From assembly GCF_024323335.1 (NCBI RefSeq), contig NC_066579.1, positions 130,929,354 to 130,993,353 on the forward strand: DNA of 64,000 bases, in the 5' to 3' direction. Position numbers and translations under genes: made by a program. The first letter of the stretch is position 1. Each line of letters opens with the position of its first letter. The stretch is from Lathyrus oleraceus (taxonomy: Eukaryota > Streptophyta > Magnoliopsida > Fabales > Fabaceae). This document shows, piece after piece, positions 32,664 through 44,907 of the stretch. The notes under the pieces were generated by a model. It worked only from the letters and a program-made list of their open reading frames with translations. It was not told where the DNA came from and ran no database searches.

Positions 32664-34338
32664 ATGCACGTCACCGGGTCCTATTGATAACAGTTCTGCT
32701 ATGGCTCGCTTCGACTTTGACAATCCAATCTTTCAAGCTGAAGAAGAGGGTGATGAAGACTGTGAACTCCCTGAAGAACTTGCCAGGTTGTTAAAACAGG
32801 AGGAAAGGGTCATTCAACCGCATCAAGAGTCTATTGAAGTGATTAATCTCGGCATCGAGGACGTCAAGAGAGAAATCAAGATAGGGGTTGCTTTGGAAGA
32901 TAATGTGAAGAAGGGGCTGATTGAATTGCTGCAAGAGTATGTTGACATCTTCGCTTGTCTTATCAGGACATGCCAGGGCTTGACACAGACATTGTGGTAC
33001 ACCGTTTTCCTCTCAAAGAAGGTTGTCCTCCGGTCAAGCAGAAGCTCAGAAGAACAAGACCAGAGATGGCTGTCAAGATAAAGGAAGAAGTGCAAAAACA
33101 GTTGGATGCAAGATTTCTAGTGGTTACAAATTATCCGCCATGGGTTGCAAATATCGTTCCAGTACCTAAGAAAGATGGAAAGGTACGGATGTGTGTTGAC
33201 TACCGGGATCTGAACAGAGCTAGTCCTAAAGATGATTTCCCATTACCTCACATCGACATTTTGGTGGATAACACGACTCAGTACTCGGTATTCTCCTTCA
33301 CAGATGGTTTTTCTGGCTATAATCAAATTAAGATGGCACCAGAAGACATGGAGAAGACAACTTTCATAACCCCATGGGGCACCTTCTGCTACAAGGTAAT
33401 GCCGTTTGGTCTGAAAAATGCTGGGGAAACATATCAACGAACTATGGTGACTCTTTTCCATGATATGATTCATCATGAAATCGAGGTTTATGTTGATGAT
33501 ATGATTGCCTAATCTCAGACGGAAGAAGAACATTTGGTGAATCTGCAAAAACTGTTTGAGCGTTTGAGGAAATTCAAGCTGAGGCTTAATCCGAACAAGT
33601 GTACTTTCGGGGTGAGATCTGGAAAACTGTTGGGTTTTATTGTTAGTGAAAAAGGGATTGAGGTGGATCCTACCAAAGTAAAAGCAATACAAGAAATGCC
33701 TGAGCCAAGAACAGAAAAACAAGTTCGTGGCTTCTTAGGGAGGTTGAACTACATTGCAAGGTTCATCTCTCACCTGACAGCCACGTGTGAGCCAATATTC
33801 AAATTATTAAGAAAAGATCAGGATATCAGGTGGAATGATGATTGCCAAAGGGATTTCGAGAAAATAAAAGAGTATTTGCAGAATCCTCCTATCCTTATGC
33901 CTCCCGTCCCAAGGACACCGCTGATTATGTATTTGACAGTACTTGACAACTCCATGGGTTGTGTTCTCGGTCAACACGACGAGACAGGTAAGAAAGAGCA
34001 TGCCATCTACTACCTGAGTAAAAAATTTACAGATTGCGAGTCGAGATACTCAATGCTCGAGAAGACATGTTGTGCACTTGCATGGGCTGCTAAGCGATTG
34101 AGACAATACATGCTGACTCACACAACCTTACTGATCTCCAAAATGGATCCAGTCAAGTATATATTTGAGAAGCCAGCTCTCACCGGAAGGGTTGCTCGTT
34201 GGAAAATGGTACTGACAGAGTACGACATCCAGTATACATCCTAGAAAGCCATCAAAGGGAGTATTCTGTCAGACTATCTTGCTCAGCAGCTGATTGATGA
34301 TTATGAGCCGATGAAGTTTGATTTTCCAGATGAAGACT
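32664..34338 (+). pseudogene. pol: Ogre-1 pol, first part: RT and RNase H
   Basis: Pol begins near GPIDNSSAMARFDFDNP. RT blocks are intact in sequence: VPKKDGKVRMCVDYRDLNRA, DFPLPHID, FSFTDGFSGYNQI, MPFGLKNAGETYQR and YVDD (33489-33500). RNase H follows with LGRLNYIARF, HAIYYLSKKF and KYIFEKPALTGR. Lesions: a frameshift near 32957 (VDIFA to SYQDM), TAA 33510-33512 right after YVDDMIA, and TAG 34242-34244. Coding is interrupted at 34338 by Sire-1, between RNase H and the archaeal-type RNase H, and resumes at 42417. Confidence 0.92.
34334..34338. repeat. Left target-site duplication of Sire-1 (AAGAC)
   Basis: AAGAC is repeated at 42412-42416. Removing the element and one copy restores the pol reading frame (PDED-IMFLK). 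Confidence 0.92.
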
Positions 34339-35334
34339 GAAGGTGAGAAAAACAAGAAAGGGGGGTTTGAATTGTTTTAGAAAATAAAAGCTTTTTTAAA
34401 AGTAAGAACACAGAGAATTTTATACTGGTTCGCTTGTAACACAAAGCTACTCCAGTCCACCCTGCCAAGGTGATTTCGCCTTCAAAAAGGACTTAATTCA
34501 CTAATCTTGAAAGATTAATACAACCAAACGTCTAAGAGAGTGATCTCTTAGTCCTCCCAAGTATACAGACTACGCAGAGTCACTTGAGGAACAAAAGCAA
34601 TTCAGAAAAATAAATTTGTAATGGAGAGTGCTTCTAAGAGTAAGCAAATATTACAGCGAAATAATCAAGCAAGTGTTTTCACGTATGAGCAGCAGCTCGT
34701 GAAAAACTAAGAGAGAATGTAAAGAGTTTTCTGTGCGTGGTTTTTTTTTCTCTCACTGAAGTAGGCTGTCCTTTATATAGTGGTGAAAGAACCGTTGGAG
34801 TGATGACAAAATATTGGCCTTTGATGAGCATTCAATGTCATTACTTCTGTGTTTCTTGCCATAACCAATTTGTCTCCCTGAATAACTTCTTTCTAAAAAT
34901 ACTTTCTTTCCATTTGAAGAAATTCTTTCCGTTACTCTTTATGGATTTGGAGAATCTTCATCAGAGTCTTTGTTATCTCGGAGTTTCTGTGTCAGAAGGA
35001 GATTGCGTTGAGGTTACATCAGAGCTTCTAAGAGTACTGGTTTTCTAGATCATCAGAACTAAGTCCAGTGGATGTTTAGAGCTTCTGGTTCTTTCTACTG
35101 TCTTGTTTTGCTTAGAGTCAGAACTTCTAGAACGCACTTCTTCTTCAGATGCTTCTGATCTTCTAGTACTTTGTATCTGATCAGAGTTTGTATCTGATAA
35201 AACGATCAGATTCCTTTGTTGCTGTTCAGAGTCCTGTATACTTAGAGAATTTTCGTTAGGGTGCCATTTTTGGTTTCATCCTTTGTTATCATCAAAATCC
35301 TGGAATTATATTGTAGAACAATTTTGTTCTTACA
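34339..35334 (-). repeat. 3' LTR of Sire-1 (996 bp)
   Basis: Pairs with 41415-42411. It contains a TATA box (CTATATAAAGG on the minus strand, 34771-34780) and ends next to the polypurine tract. Confidence 0.93.
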
Positions 35335-35348
35335 ATCTCCCCCTTTTT
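35335..35348 (-). promoter_or_regulatory. Polypurine tract of Sire-1
   Basis: On the minus strand AAAAAGGGGGAGAT directly precedes the 3' LTR. Similar tracts occur at 35421-35431 (AGGGGGAGCT) and 35596-35609 (AAAAAGGGGGAGAA). Multiplied polypurine tracts are a described Sirevirus trait. Confidence 0.85.
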
Positions 35349-35912
<564 letters not shown>

Positions 35913-38240
35913 CTAAGGGTTTGGAGGTGGAGGCATCCTCTGAAGTAGCTGGGTCAGCAGATTCTGAATGTTGACATTTACTGAATCATGTTGATCCAAT
36001 CTGGCTCGGACTTCTTTCTGCTCCTTTTGAAGATCTTCAAGTGTCTTGAGAACCAGAGGGACAAAGTTGGAAGACTCCCCCTGAGTCAGAGCATCCGGTT
36101 CTACCCTGGTGGCAGATTCTTCAGCACGACGAGTTTCAGGTTCAGCAGCGGCTTTAGCTTCAGCTTCAGCAGCAGCAGCAGCCTCAGCTAGAGCTTTGGC
36201 TTCAGCTTCCTTAATCCGTTGCATTTCCTCTTGTCTGGCTTTCTCTTCTGCTGCCTTGCGGGCTCTCTCCTCAGCTTCTCTGGCTAGACGCTCCTGGAGT
36301 CTTAGCTCAGCGTCTCTGATGAAGTCGTTTCGGACTTGCTCAGAGAGGCTCTTCAACTTGAAGGCTTCAGCGGTCATCCAGCCAATAACTCTGTTCTAGT
36401 GTGTCCTAACAGCTGAAGGATCATCACTGATGCCAGAGTTGGTGGTCAGAGACTTGACCTTGTCAACTGAAGCTTCTGCAAACAGCATTATTGCTTCCTC
36501 TAGGGTTGGCAGGGTGTTTTCTGGTTCAGAGGGTAGAGGTGGAGAAGTGGGAGGGCTTAGGTTGAGAGTGGAAGTTTGTGGTTCAGCGAATGTATTTGGT
36601 GGGTGTGTGTCAGAGTTATTTGGTTCAGAAGGTTGAGGGTCAGATGGTGTTGGGTTTGGTTGTTCTGTGGGTGGTGAAGTGACTTCTGGTTCAGGTGTGG
36701 TTTGTGTTGGCTGTTGTGAGGCCAGAGTCTGAGCTTGAAGTTCGGCCAGAGTGGGAGATGAGGGGTCAGAGTGTTCTGTGTCTGATGAATTGTTGTAGTA
36801 GGGGGGTAATTCTAGAGAAGAAGATGAAGATGGTGAAGTGGTTTCATTCAGCATTTCTGCGTTAGAAAGAGGTAAGGTGGTGGTGGCAAGGTTAAATTTC
36901 TGGGATTGTTGATGAGATGTTCTGGTTGTTGAAAGAGGGGTTTCTGAATTTGTATAGATAAGAGTGGGTTAAGGGAAAGAAGAAGCAATATTATGTGTTT
37001 GTACAGAGGGAGCGAGTGAAACGGACTTACCAGAAGGTCCAGGCAGAGGTGCTGGAGGTCTTGATCCGGAGGATTCTCCCAGTCTTGCCTTCTTAGCTTG
37101 CTTCGCCTTCTCAGATGGTCCTCGTGGATGCTTCATGAAGTTTAGAGGCTCAACTGGCAGCTGGCTTATGTTGAAGTCTGAGATATCCACTCCCTGTTTC
37201 CTCATATCATCTAAGTAATATAGGATTACCTCTGGAGGGTTGATCTTTGAGAACAGATAAAGTCCATGTGGGATCTTCCTCTGATCTTTGAGAGCTTCCC
37301 AGGAGGTGTCCATAGTAGGTTTGAACTTCACCTGATCCAGAATCCCCATGCTCTTCAGATTTTTGGCGTTTAGAGCTCTTCCAGTGTCAATCATCACGTC
37401 TTCCATGAGTCTGAACGTTATCAGATGGTCCACGAGACGGCTTTCGATCAGAACATCTGAGATTAGCCTTCCCAGAGGAATGTAGTTTCTGGGCTTCATG
37501 TTGTTTCTTGTATCTTGTACAGAATCTCTGAGATACTTGAAGAGAAGTGCTGGAAGGCAGAGCTTCAGACCCTTTTGGATGCAGTACAAAATGCACTTCT
37601 GGTCTGTGTTGATGTAGTCTGAAGAGTTTGAAGCTGGGCGATGATGGATGGTGCCCAAGATGATCTTCAGCCAGACCCGGAGGTTCTGATGTAGTTCCTT
37701 GTTCTTGGATTGGTTGCCTTCAGCGTTCTGTTTGAAGATGGTTGGATTAATCTCATGGGACAGATATTTTGCCTTAGGATTAATGTTGTAGATCCTTCTG
37801 CCTCCATCTTTCTCCATGCCCATAAGAGCAACAATGGACTTCTCAGTTATCACCATTTTCACTCCCAGAACATAGGAGACGATGTAGTGATCATCAGCAT
37901 CAACGAATCTCCAGAATTCCTTCACTAAATTTGTGTAGACTGGACCATACAAACGCTTGAACTAATTTCCCCAACCTTGATTTCTGAGTTCTTCAGTGAG
38001 GTCAATGCCATTTCTTCGCATGTTGTCAAAATCCACCAAGGATTCACATAACACTTCCAGTTTCTCAAATGGCGTTGCAAGATTGATGTGAGGCTCACGA
38101 TCATGAATGTGAGGCTCTTTGTAGATGGGAGTTGTGTCTACACCGGTAACCGCTGGGTTTGGGTTGCTTGAACTTGGAGCTTGTTCGTTTGAATCCATTT
38201 GTTGAGAGAAGTTGTAGACAGATTGTTGTTGAGCATCCAT
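35913..38240 (-). pseudogene. Sire-1 env-like ORF
   Basis: One 775-codon frame from ATG 38240 to stop 35913, broken by TAG 37962-37964, TAA 36969-36971 and TAG 36396-36398. The N-terminal part has a conserved globular segment (RLYGPVYTNLVKEFWRF, LMGMEKDGGRRIYNI, NMKPRNYIPLGRLISDVLI). The middle is low complexity, rich in P, S, T and Q. The C-terminus is a strongly charged coiled coil (RLQERLAREAEERARKAAEE). This matches the env-like gene known downstream of pol in SIRE/Maximus elements. No clear signal peptide or membrane segment is visible, and an envelope role is unproven for the family. Confidence 0.85.
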
Positions 38241-38735
38241 GAATGTTGTTGATAGCTGAGATGAAGATTGAATAATGCTGCAGGAATGCCTTGAGAGAGT
38301 TGAGCTTGTAGAGGTTTATGAGTGCGTGAGAGTGAAAAGTGTGCAATGTGTGAATTGAGGTGTTTTAAATACCCAAATTAGGGCGCTTGCAAAACGACAC
38401 ACAAAACAGAGTTTAGCACAAAAACCAAGTCAGCACGTTTAGAGGGAAAATGATTACAGCTCATTAATGATGTCTAATCCCAACAGTCAGTACACTGCTC
38501 GAGGAGATCTCAAGAGACTGTTCCTTGATTACTGCTAGACAGCTGTCTAGAAGTTCCAAGGTCAGACACAAGGTACTCCACGTGTTTGCTTTATCTGATC
38601 TTCAGGAATACCAAGGGATTGGTTCCTGGAGATTTCTAACTCAGATAACTTCTAACTTGGTAGAAGTATCAGAGTCAGAGGCAGAATCCATTGTGTTTAC
38701 ATCAGAATCTCATTTTACAAACTCAGAGGCACATT
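38241..38735 (-). other. Spacer between Sire-1 pol remnant and env-like ORF
   Basis: About 500 bp with no supported ORF. Confidence 0.7.
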
Positions 38736-39620
38736 TTATTCAGGGCAATTTTGAATGTTCAGATTCTTTAAGATGAAGAGGAATCTATCTTCAGCTAAGG
38801 GTTTAGTAAAGATGTCAGCCCATTGATGATCTGTATCAATGAATTTCAATGTTACTACCCCTTTCTGAACATAGTCTCTGATAAAGTGATGTTTTATTTC
38901 TATGTGCTTAGCTCTGTAGTGTAAAATAGGATTCTTGCTTAAACAAATGGCAGTAGTATTATCACAGAAGATAGGGATGTTACTCTCAAAGATTTGCAGA
39001 TCCTCTAATTGATTCTTCATCCAGAGCATCTGAGTAGTGCACATAGATGCTGAGATGTATTCCGCTTCTGCAGTAGACAAGGCTATGGTTGATTGTCTTT
39101 TGCTGGCCCAGGATATCAGATTCTTTCCCAAGAGCTGACAATTTCCATATGTACTTTTTCGTTCCATTCTGTCTCCTGCATAATCTGCATCACAAAAACC
39201 AGATAGTCTATACTCTGATGTTTTCTTATACATCAGGCCCAGGTTAGGAGTTCCTTTCAGATATCTGAGAATTCTCTTAACTGCTGTTAAATGAGATTCT
39301 CTAGGGTCTGATTGAAATCTGGCACAAAGACAAACACTAAATAGAATATCAGGACGAGTAGCAGTCAGATAGAGAAGGGAGCCTATCATACCACGATAGA
39401 GCTTCTGACAAACCTTTTGACTGACTTCTTCTTTTTCAAGAATGTAGGTTGGATGCATGGGTGTCTTTGCAGGTTTACATTCAGCCATTTCAAATTTCTT
39501 CAGAATGTCTTTTATGTATTTACTTTGATGAACGTACGTGACTTCTGAGGTTTGATTGATTTGAATTCCTAGAAAGAACTTTAGTTCTTGCATTAAGCTC
39601 ATTTCAAATTCTGCCTGCAT
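38736..39620 (-). pseudogene. pol: Sire-1 pol remnant: RT C-terminus and RNase H
   Basis: 294 codons. It begins at the deletion junction with QAEFEMSLMQELKFFLGIQI (RT thumb side), continues through TRPDILFSVCL and YLKGTPNLGL to copia RNase H (GFCDADYAGD, ALSTAEAEYISAS, FCDNTTAICLSKNP, HIEIKHHFIRDYV, DIFTKPL), and ends NIQNCPE. The YVDD motif and everything before it, including integrase, are gone. RNase H looks intact. It is fused out of frame to the gag end. Confidence 0.93.
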
Positions 39621-41332
39621 AGGATATCTACAACATAAACAATCTTATCCTTTGGTACCCAGAGTCTTTTGGGTCCTTTGTGATTAGTTTTCCCAGAGTT
39701 TCTTAACACTTTGGGTTTTCTAGCATTATTAAATTGTTGCTCTTGTGTATGTGTATAGTGATATGAAAATGGAGATTTAGGTTGGTCATTAGTAGAAGTT
39801 TTATCTTCACTAGGATCATACCCAATTCCTCTTCTATTGTTCTGACTGACTCCATAAATCATGGATGTCATTATGCTCCTCCCTATCCCATTTTTTAGAA
39901 ACTTTTGAAAAGATTTTTCATATTTATAAATTATTGTGTTTGAAGTTTGTGGAGCTTGAGATAACGCTTCTTCAAGTTTTGAGCAATTTTTCTTTGTTGC
40001 ATCTCTTTCTAAAGTCAAAGTTCTGTTTTCATCTTTTAGTTCTAAAATTGTTATCTCAAGTTTGCCACATTCTTCTAATGTTTCTTCAAGAACGCCTTTT
40101 ATAGCTTTAAATTTTTGTTTGAGTTTCTGATATGAGCTGAGAGTTTCAGACAGACATGATTCTAGGTCAAATCGAGAGAGTTCAGAAAATACCTCTTCTG
40201 ATTCAGATTCTTCATCTGAAGTGTTCTTGGATGTGGTAGTCATGAGTGTCACATTAGCCTGTTCATCAGAGTCTGATTCTAATGAGTCAGATTCACTGTC
40301 ATCCCAGGTAGCCATCAGTCCCTTTTTGGTTCTGAGGGAATTTTTCTTGAAGTTCTCTTTTTTGGAACTCTCTTTCTTTAACTTGGGACATTCGTTTCTG
40401 TAGTGACCTGTTTCTTTACATTCATAACACGTAACATCTTTGTTAGATTTACCTTTTGAGGTTGATTCTGATCGGTCCCCTCTGGGTCTTTGTCTCCTGA
40501 AGTTATTATTCCTCTTTCTCTAGAGTTGTTTTACTCTTCTGGTCAGAAGGGATAATTCTTCCTCATCGTCAGAATCTTCTTGTTCAGAGTCATCAGCGTC
40601 TTCTGTTTCGGCCTGGAAGGCTTTGTTTCTGTCAGACTTGCGCCTTTCAGATCTGGACTTTAATGCTACAGACTTGATCTTCTTCTGAGGCTCATCTTCC
40701 TCCAGTTCTATCTCATGACTTCTGAGTGAACTGACAAGCTCTTCAAGGCTGATGTTGTTCAGATCCTTTGATAGCTTTAAGGCTGTGACCATGGGTCTCC
40801 ATTTCTTTGGCAAACTTTTGAGTATCTTTTTGACATGGTATGCAGTTGTGTATCCTTTGTCTAGCACTTTGAGACCTGCAATAAGAGTTTGGAATCTAGA
40901 AAACATTACCTCTATAGCTTCATCATCCTCCATTTTGAAGGCTTCATATTTCTGGATTAGAGTCAGAGCCTTTGTTTCTTTGACCTGAGAGTTTCCTTCA
41001 TGAGTCATCCTTAGGGAGTCGAGTATATCTTTAGTTGTTTCCCTGTTGGTGATTTTTTCATGCTCATTGTAGGATATGGCATTCAGAAGTATCGTTCTGG
41101 CTTTGTGATAATTTTTGAATTCGCGCTTTTGATCATCTGTCATTTTACTTCTGGGGACGGCAACTCCAGCATTTGTTACAGGAGGTTTGTATCCAACTGT
41201 GACAATGTCCCAGAGATCAGCATCATAGCCCAGAAAGAAACTTTCAATTCTATCTTTCCAGTAATCGAATTTCTCTCCATCAAAGACTGGAGGCTTAGCG
41301 TTGTAGCTGTCTCTTTCATTGGTGTTGGCCAT
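39599..41332 (-). pseudogene. gag: Sire-1 gag
   Basis: ATG at 41332 starts MANTNERDSYNAKPPVFDGE. A copia gag domain follows (YWKDRIESFFLGYDADLWDIV, ILNAISYNEHEKI, EAFKMEDDEAIEVMFSRFQTL, ILKSLPKKWRPMVTALKLSKD). TAG 40520-40522 interrupts the frame. Past it come the CCHC knuckle CYECKETGHYRNEC (about 40395-40436), an acidic segment and a coiled coil. The frame ends in LWVPKDKIVYVVDIL, the linker before protease, and then runs into the deletion junction. Confidence 0.92.
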
Positions 41333-41400
41333 AGTTTTTCTCGTTCTGGATCTCTCTACACTGTTAAGTGTTTGATTAGAAAATCAATAACAGAGCCGAA

Positions 41401-41412
41401 GCTCTGATACCA
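41401..41412 (-). promoter_or_regulatory. Primer binding site of Sire-1 (initiator Met-tRNA)
   Basis: On the minus strand TGGTATCAGAGC, 2 bp after the 5' LTR. This is the standard copia primer site. Confidence 0.95.
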
Positions 41413-41414
41413 AT

Positions 41415-42411
41415 TGAAGGTGAGAAAAACAAGAAAGGGGGGTTTGAATTGTTTTAGAAAATAAAAGCTTTTTTAAAAGTAAGAACACACAGAATTTTAT
41501 ACTGGTTCGCTTATAACACAAAGTTACTCCAGTCCACCCTGCCAAGGTGATTTCGCCTTCAAAAAGGACTTAATTCACTAATCTTGAAAGATTAATACAA
41601 CCGAACGTCTAAGAGAGTGATCTCTTAGTCCTCCCAAGTATACAGACTACGCAGAGTCACTTGAGGAACAAAAGCAATTCAGAAAAATAAATTTGTAATG
41701 GAGAGTGCTTCTAAGAGTAAGCAAATATTACAGCGGAATAATCAAGCAAGTGTTTTCACGTATGAGCAGCAGCTCGTGAAAAACTAAGAGAGAATGTAAA
41801 GAGTTTTCTGTGCGTGGTTTTTTTTTCTCTCACTGAAGTAGGATGTCCTTTATATAGTGGTGAAAGGACCGTTGGAGTGATGACAGAATATTGGCCTTTG
41901 ATGAGCATTCAATGTCATTACTTATGTGTTTCTTGCCATAACCAATTTGTCTCCCTGAATAACTTCTTTATAAAAATACTTTCTTTCCATTTGAAGAAAT
42001 TCTTTCCGTTACTCTTTCTGGATTTAGAGAATCTTCATTAGAGTCTTTGTTATCTCGGAGTTTCTGTGTCAGAAGGAGATTGCGTTGAGGTTACATCTGA
42101 GCTTCTAAGAGTACTGGTCTTCTAAATCATCAGAACTAAGTCCAGTGGATGTTTAGAGCTTCTGGTTCTTTCTACTGTCTTGTTTTGCTTAGAGTCAGAA
42201 CTTCTAGAGCGCACTTCTTCTTCAGATGCTTCTGATCTTCTAGTACTTTGTATCTGGTCAGAGTTTGTATCTGATAAAATGATCAGATTCCTTTGTTGCT
42301 GTTCAGAGTCTTGCATACTTAGAGAATTTTCGTTAGGGTGCCATTTTTGGTTTCATCCTTTGTTATCATCAAAATCCTGGAATTATATTGTAGAACAATT
42401 TTGTTCTTACA
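41415..42411 (-). repeat. 5' LTR of Sire-1 (997 bp)
   Basis: Starts TGTAAGAACAAAATTG on the minus strand at 42411 and ends at 41415. The TATA box CTATATAAAGG (41847-41857) is followed by a CT/A-rich leader. Confidence 0.93.
41847..41857 (-). promoter_or_regulatory. TATA box of the Sire-1 5' LTR
   Basis: CTATATAAAGG on the minus strand, conserved in the other LTR at 34770-34780. The position, with about 430 bp of R-U5 after it, suits a copia LTR promoter. Confidence 0.65.
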
Positions 42412-42416
42412 AAGAC
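42412..42416. repeat. Right target-site duplication of Sire-1 (AAGAC)
   Basis: Second copy of 34334-34338. Confidence 0.92.
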
Positions 42417-44214
42417 ATCATGTTCCTCAAGATGAAAGACTGTGAAGAGCAAGTTGTTGAGGAGGGACCTGATCCAGGTGAAAAGTGGACTTTAATGTTT
42501 GATGGGGCCGTCAATGCCAAAGGAAGTGGCATTGGTGCTGTCATTACCACTTCGAAAGGTGCCCACATGCCTTTCACCGCTCGTCTGACTTTCGAGTGCA
42601 CCAATAATGAAGCTGAGTATGAGGCCTGTATCTTGGATATTGAGCAAGCCATTGATTTGAGAATCAAGACTCTGGACATCTTCGGAGATTCGGCTCTAGT
42701 AATCAATCAAGTGAATGGTGATTGGAATACTCTCCAGCCTAATCTGGTCCCCTACACAGATTACACGAGAAGACTATTGACTTTTTTCACCAGTAAAGCT
42801 GTATCATATACCTCGTGATGAGAACCAGATGGCAGACGCTCTTGCTACTCTATCCTCCATGATCATGGTGATTCGGTGGAACTATGCTCCCAGGATCGAT
42901 GTTATGCGCCTTGCTAGGGCCGCGTATGTGTTTGCTACTGAACTGGTAGTTGATGACAAGCCCTGGTATCACGACATCAAGTGCTTTCTAAAGAATCAAG
43001 AGTACCCTGCAGGGGCATCCAACAATGATAGAAAGACTTTGATAAGATTGGCAGGCAGTTTCTTCTTGAACAAAGACGATGTGTTGTATAAGAGGAACTT
43101 CGACATGGTTTTGCTCAGATGCGTGGATAGACACGAAGCGGACTTGTTAATGCAAGAAGTTCATGAAGGCTCCTTCGGTACTCATGCCGGCGGACATGCA
43201 ATAGCTAAGAAATTGTTGAGAGCGGGTTATTACTGGATGACCATGGAATCTGATTGTTTCAAATATGCTCGGAAGTGTCATAAATGCCAGATTTATGCTG
43301 ATAAGGTGCATGTGCCTCCAAATCCTCTGAATGTGATGTCTTCGCCGTGGTCGTTTGCTATGTGGGGCATTGATATGATTGGAAAGATTGAGCCGACTGC
43401 TTCCAATGGGCATCGCTTCATCCTTGTTGCCATCGACTATTTCACCAAGTGGGTCGAAGTAGCGTCATTTGCGAAGGTCGCCAGACATGTGGTTTCCCGA
43501 TTCATTAAGAAAGAAATCATTTGTCGTTATGGGATTCCCGAAAGAATCATTACTGATAATGGTTCTAATCTCAATAACAAAACGATGAAGGAGTTGTGCA
43601 AGAACTTCAACATTCAGCATCACAATTCTTCCCCTTATCGTCCTAAGATGAACGGTGCTGTTGAGGCAGCAAATAAGAACATAAAGAAGATTGTGCAGAA
43701 GATTGTCGTTACGTACAGAGATTGGCATGAAATGCTACCCTTCGCCTTGCATGGGTACCGTACTTCAGTACGTACATCGACCGGGGCAACCCCTTACTCC
43801 CTTGTGTATGGTATGGAAGCAGTCCTACCTGTTGAAGTGGAGATTCCTTCTCTAAGAGTCATGTTGGATGTCAAGTTAGACGAAGCTGAATGGATTCAGA
43901 CAAGGTTCAATGACTTGAGTTTTATCGAAGAGAAGCGAATGGCAGCCATTTGTCATGGGCAGTTGTATCAAAGTCGGATGAAGAGAGCCTTTGATCAGAA
44001 AGTGCGTCCTCAATGCTTCCAAGTCGGAGATCTGGTGTTGAAAAGGATCCTTCCTCCTCAGACAGACCACAGGGGCAAGTGGACTCCTAACTATGATGGA
44101 CCATATATTGTCACCAAGATTTTTGATGGTGGAGCCTTAATGCTTGCAACTATGGATGGTGAAGACTTCACTTCCCCTGTGAACTCAGACGTAGTTAAAA
44201 AATACTTCACATAA
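42417..44214 (+). pseudogene. pol: Ogre-1 pol, second part: archaeal-type RNase H and integrase
   Basis: Resumes with IMFLKMKDCEE. The archaeal-type RNase H shows LMFDGAVNAKGSGIG, ECTNNEAEYEA and FGDSALVINQVNG. A frameshift near 42795-42825 precedes MADALATL. The integrase frame 42829-44214 is then open to its natural stop: zinc finger H-H-C-C (HEGSFGTHAGGH..CHKC), catalytic D in GIDMIG (about 43370), D in TDNGSN (about 43555), E in NGAVEAANK (about 43660), and GPY near the end (RGKWTPNYDGPY). This is the best preserved gene in the window, though it lacks its own start and is part of a dead polyprotein. Confidence 0.93.
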
Positions 44215-44907
44215 AATAGACCCGCTGGACAATAAAAAGAATAGTCCAGGCAAAAAATGGGCATCCCGGCGAACCAAGAAAATGAAAAGGTTCGGGTAAA
44301 AGTTAGGGATTAAAAATGAAAAGATTGTACACTCGGTAAGTTGAAAACCTGAAGAAGGCAACTTAGGCAAAAATGGGTATCCTGGTGGATTGAAAACCCG
44401 AAAGGGAGATCAAGGAAAAAGTTAGGGATTAAGCGAATGACTGCGTTCTGAGTAGTTCTGAATCTCATCTCGTGTCGATAACTGGAAACTTTCGAAGGAT
44501 AGGAAACATTTCAATCACCTTTTTCAGAAAGCTGATCATTTGGAGGATCTTGAAGACGAGCGAGTCATAGAAGAATTGGAACCCGATAAAAATCCATTTC
44601 ACATTGCCATTAGATTAATTGTTGTTTTTTATCTTTTGTGCGATTACCTCTTTCCAGGGATTACTTCCTGATGTAAATGGCTATTCAGAGGCCATTCAAT
44701 CAATAAAATCATGTTATTCAGTATATCTCTGTGTTCATTTTCATTTCACTGTTTTGTTTGCAAAAATGACTTCCGAATTTTTGATAAACATTGCATCATG
44801 AAACATAAGAGCTTTACAGGTACATGCTTAATAAACATTTAAAATTGTTTTAAATTTTAAGTGCTTTGTATCGTCTATTCAGAACAAGTACACTCGGGGC
44901 ATTTCCT

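Noticed and set aside
36109..36399. Plus-strand Ser/Ala-rich ORF
   Set aside because: Shadow of the coiled-coil part of the env-like ORF on the other strand.
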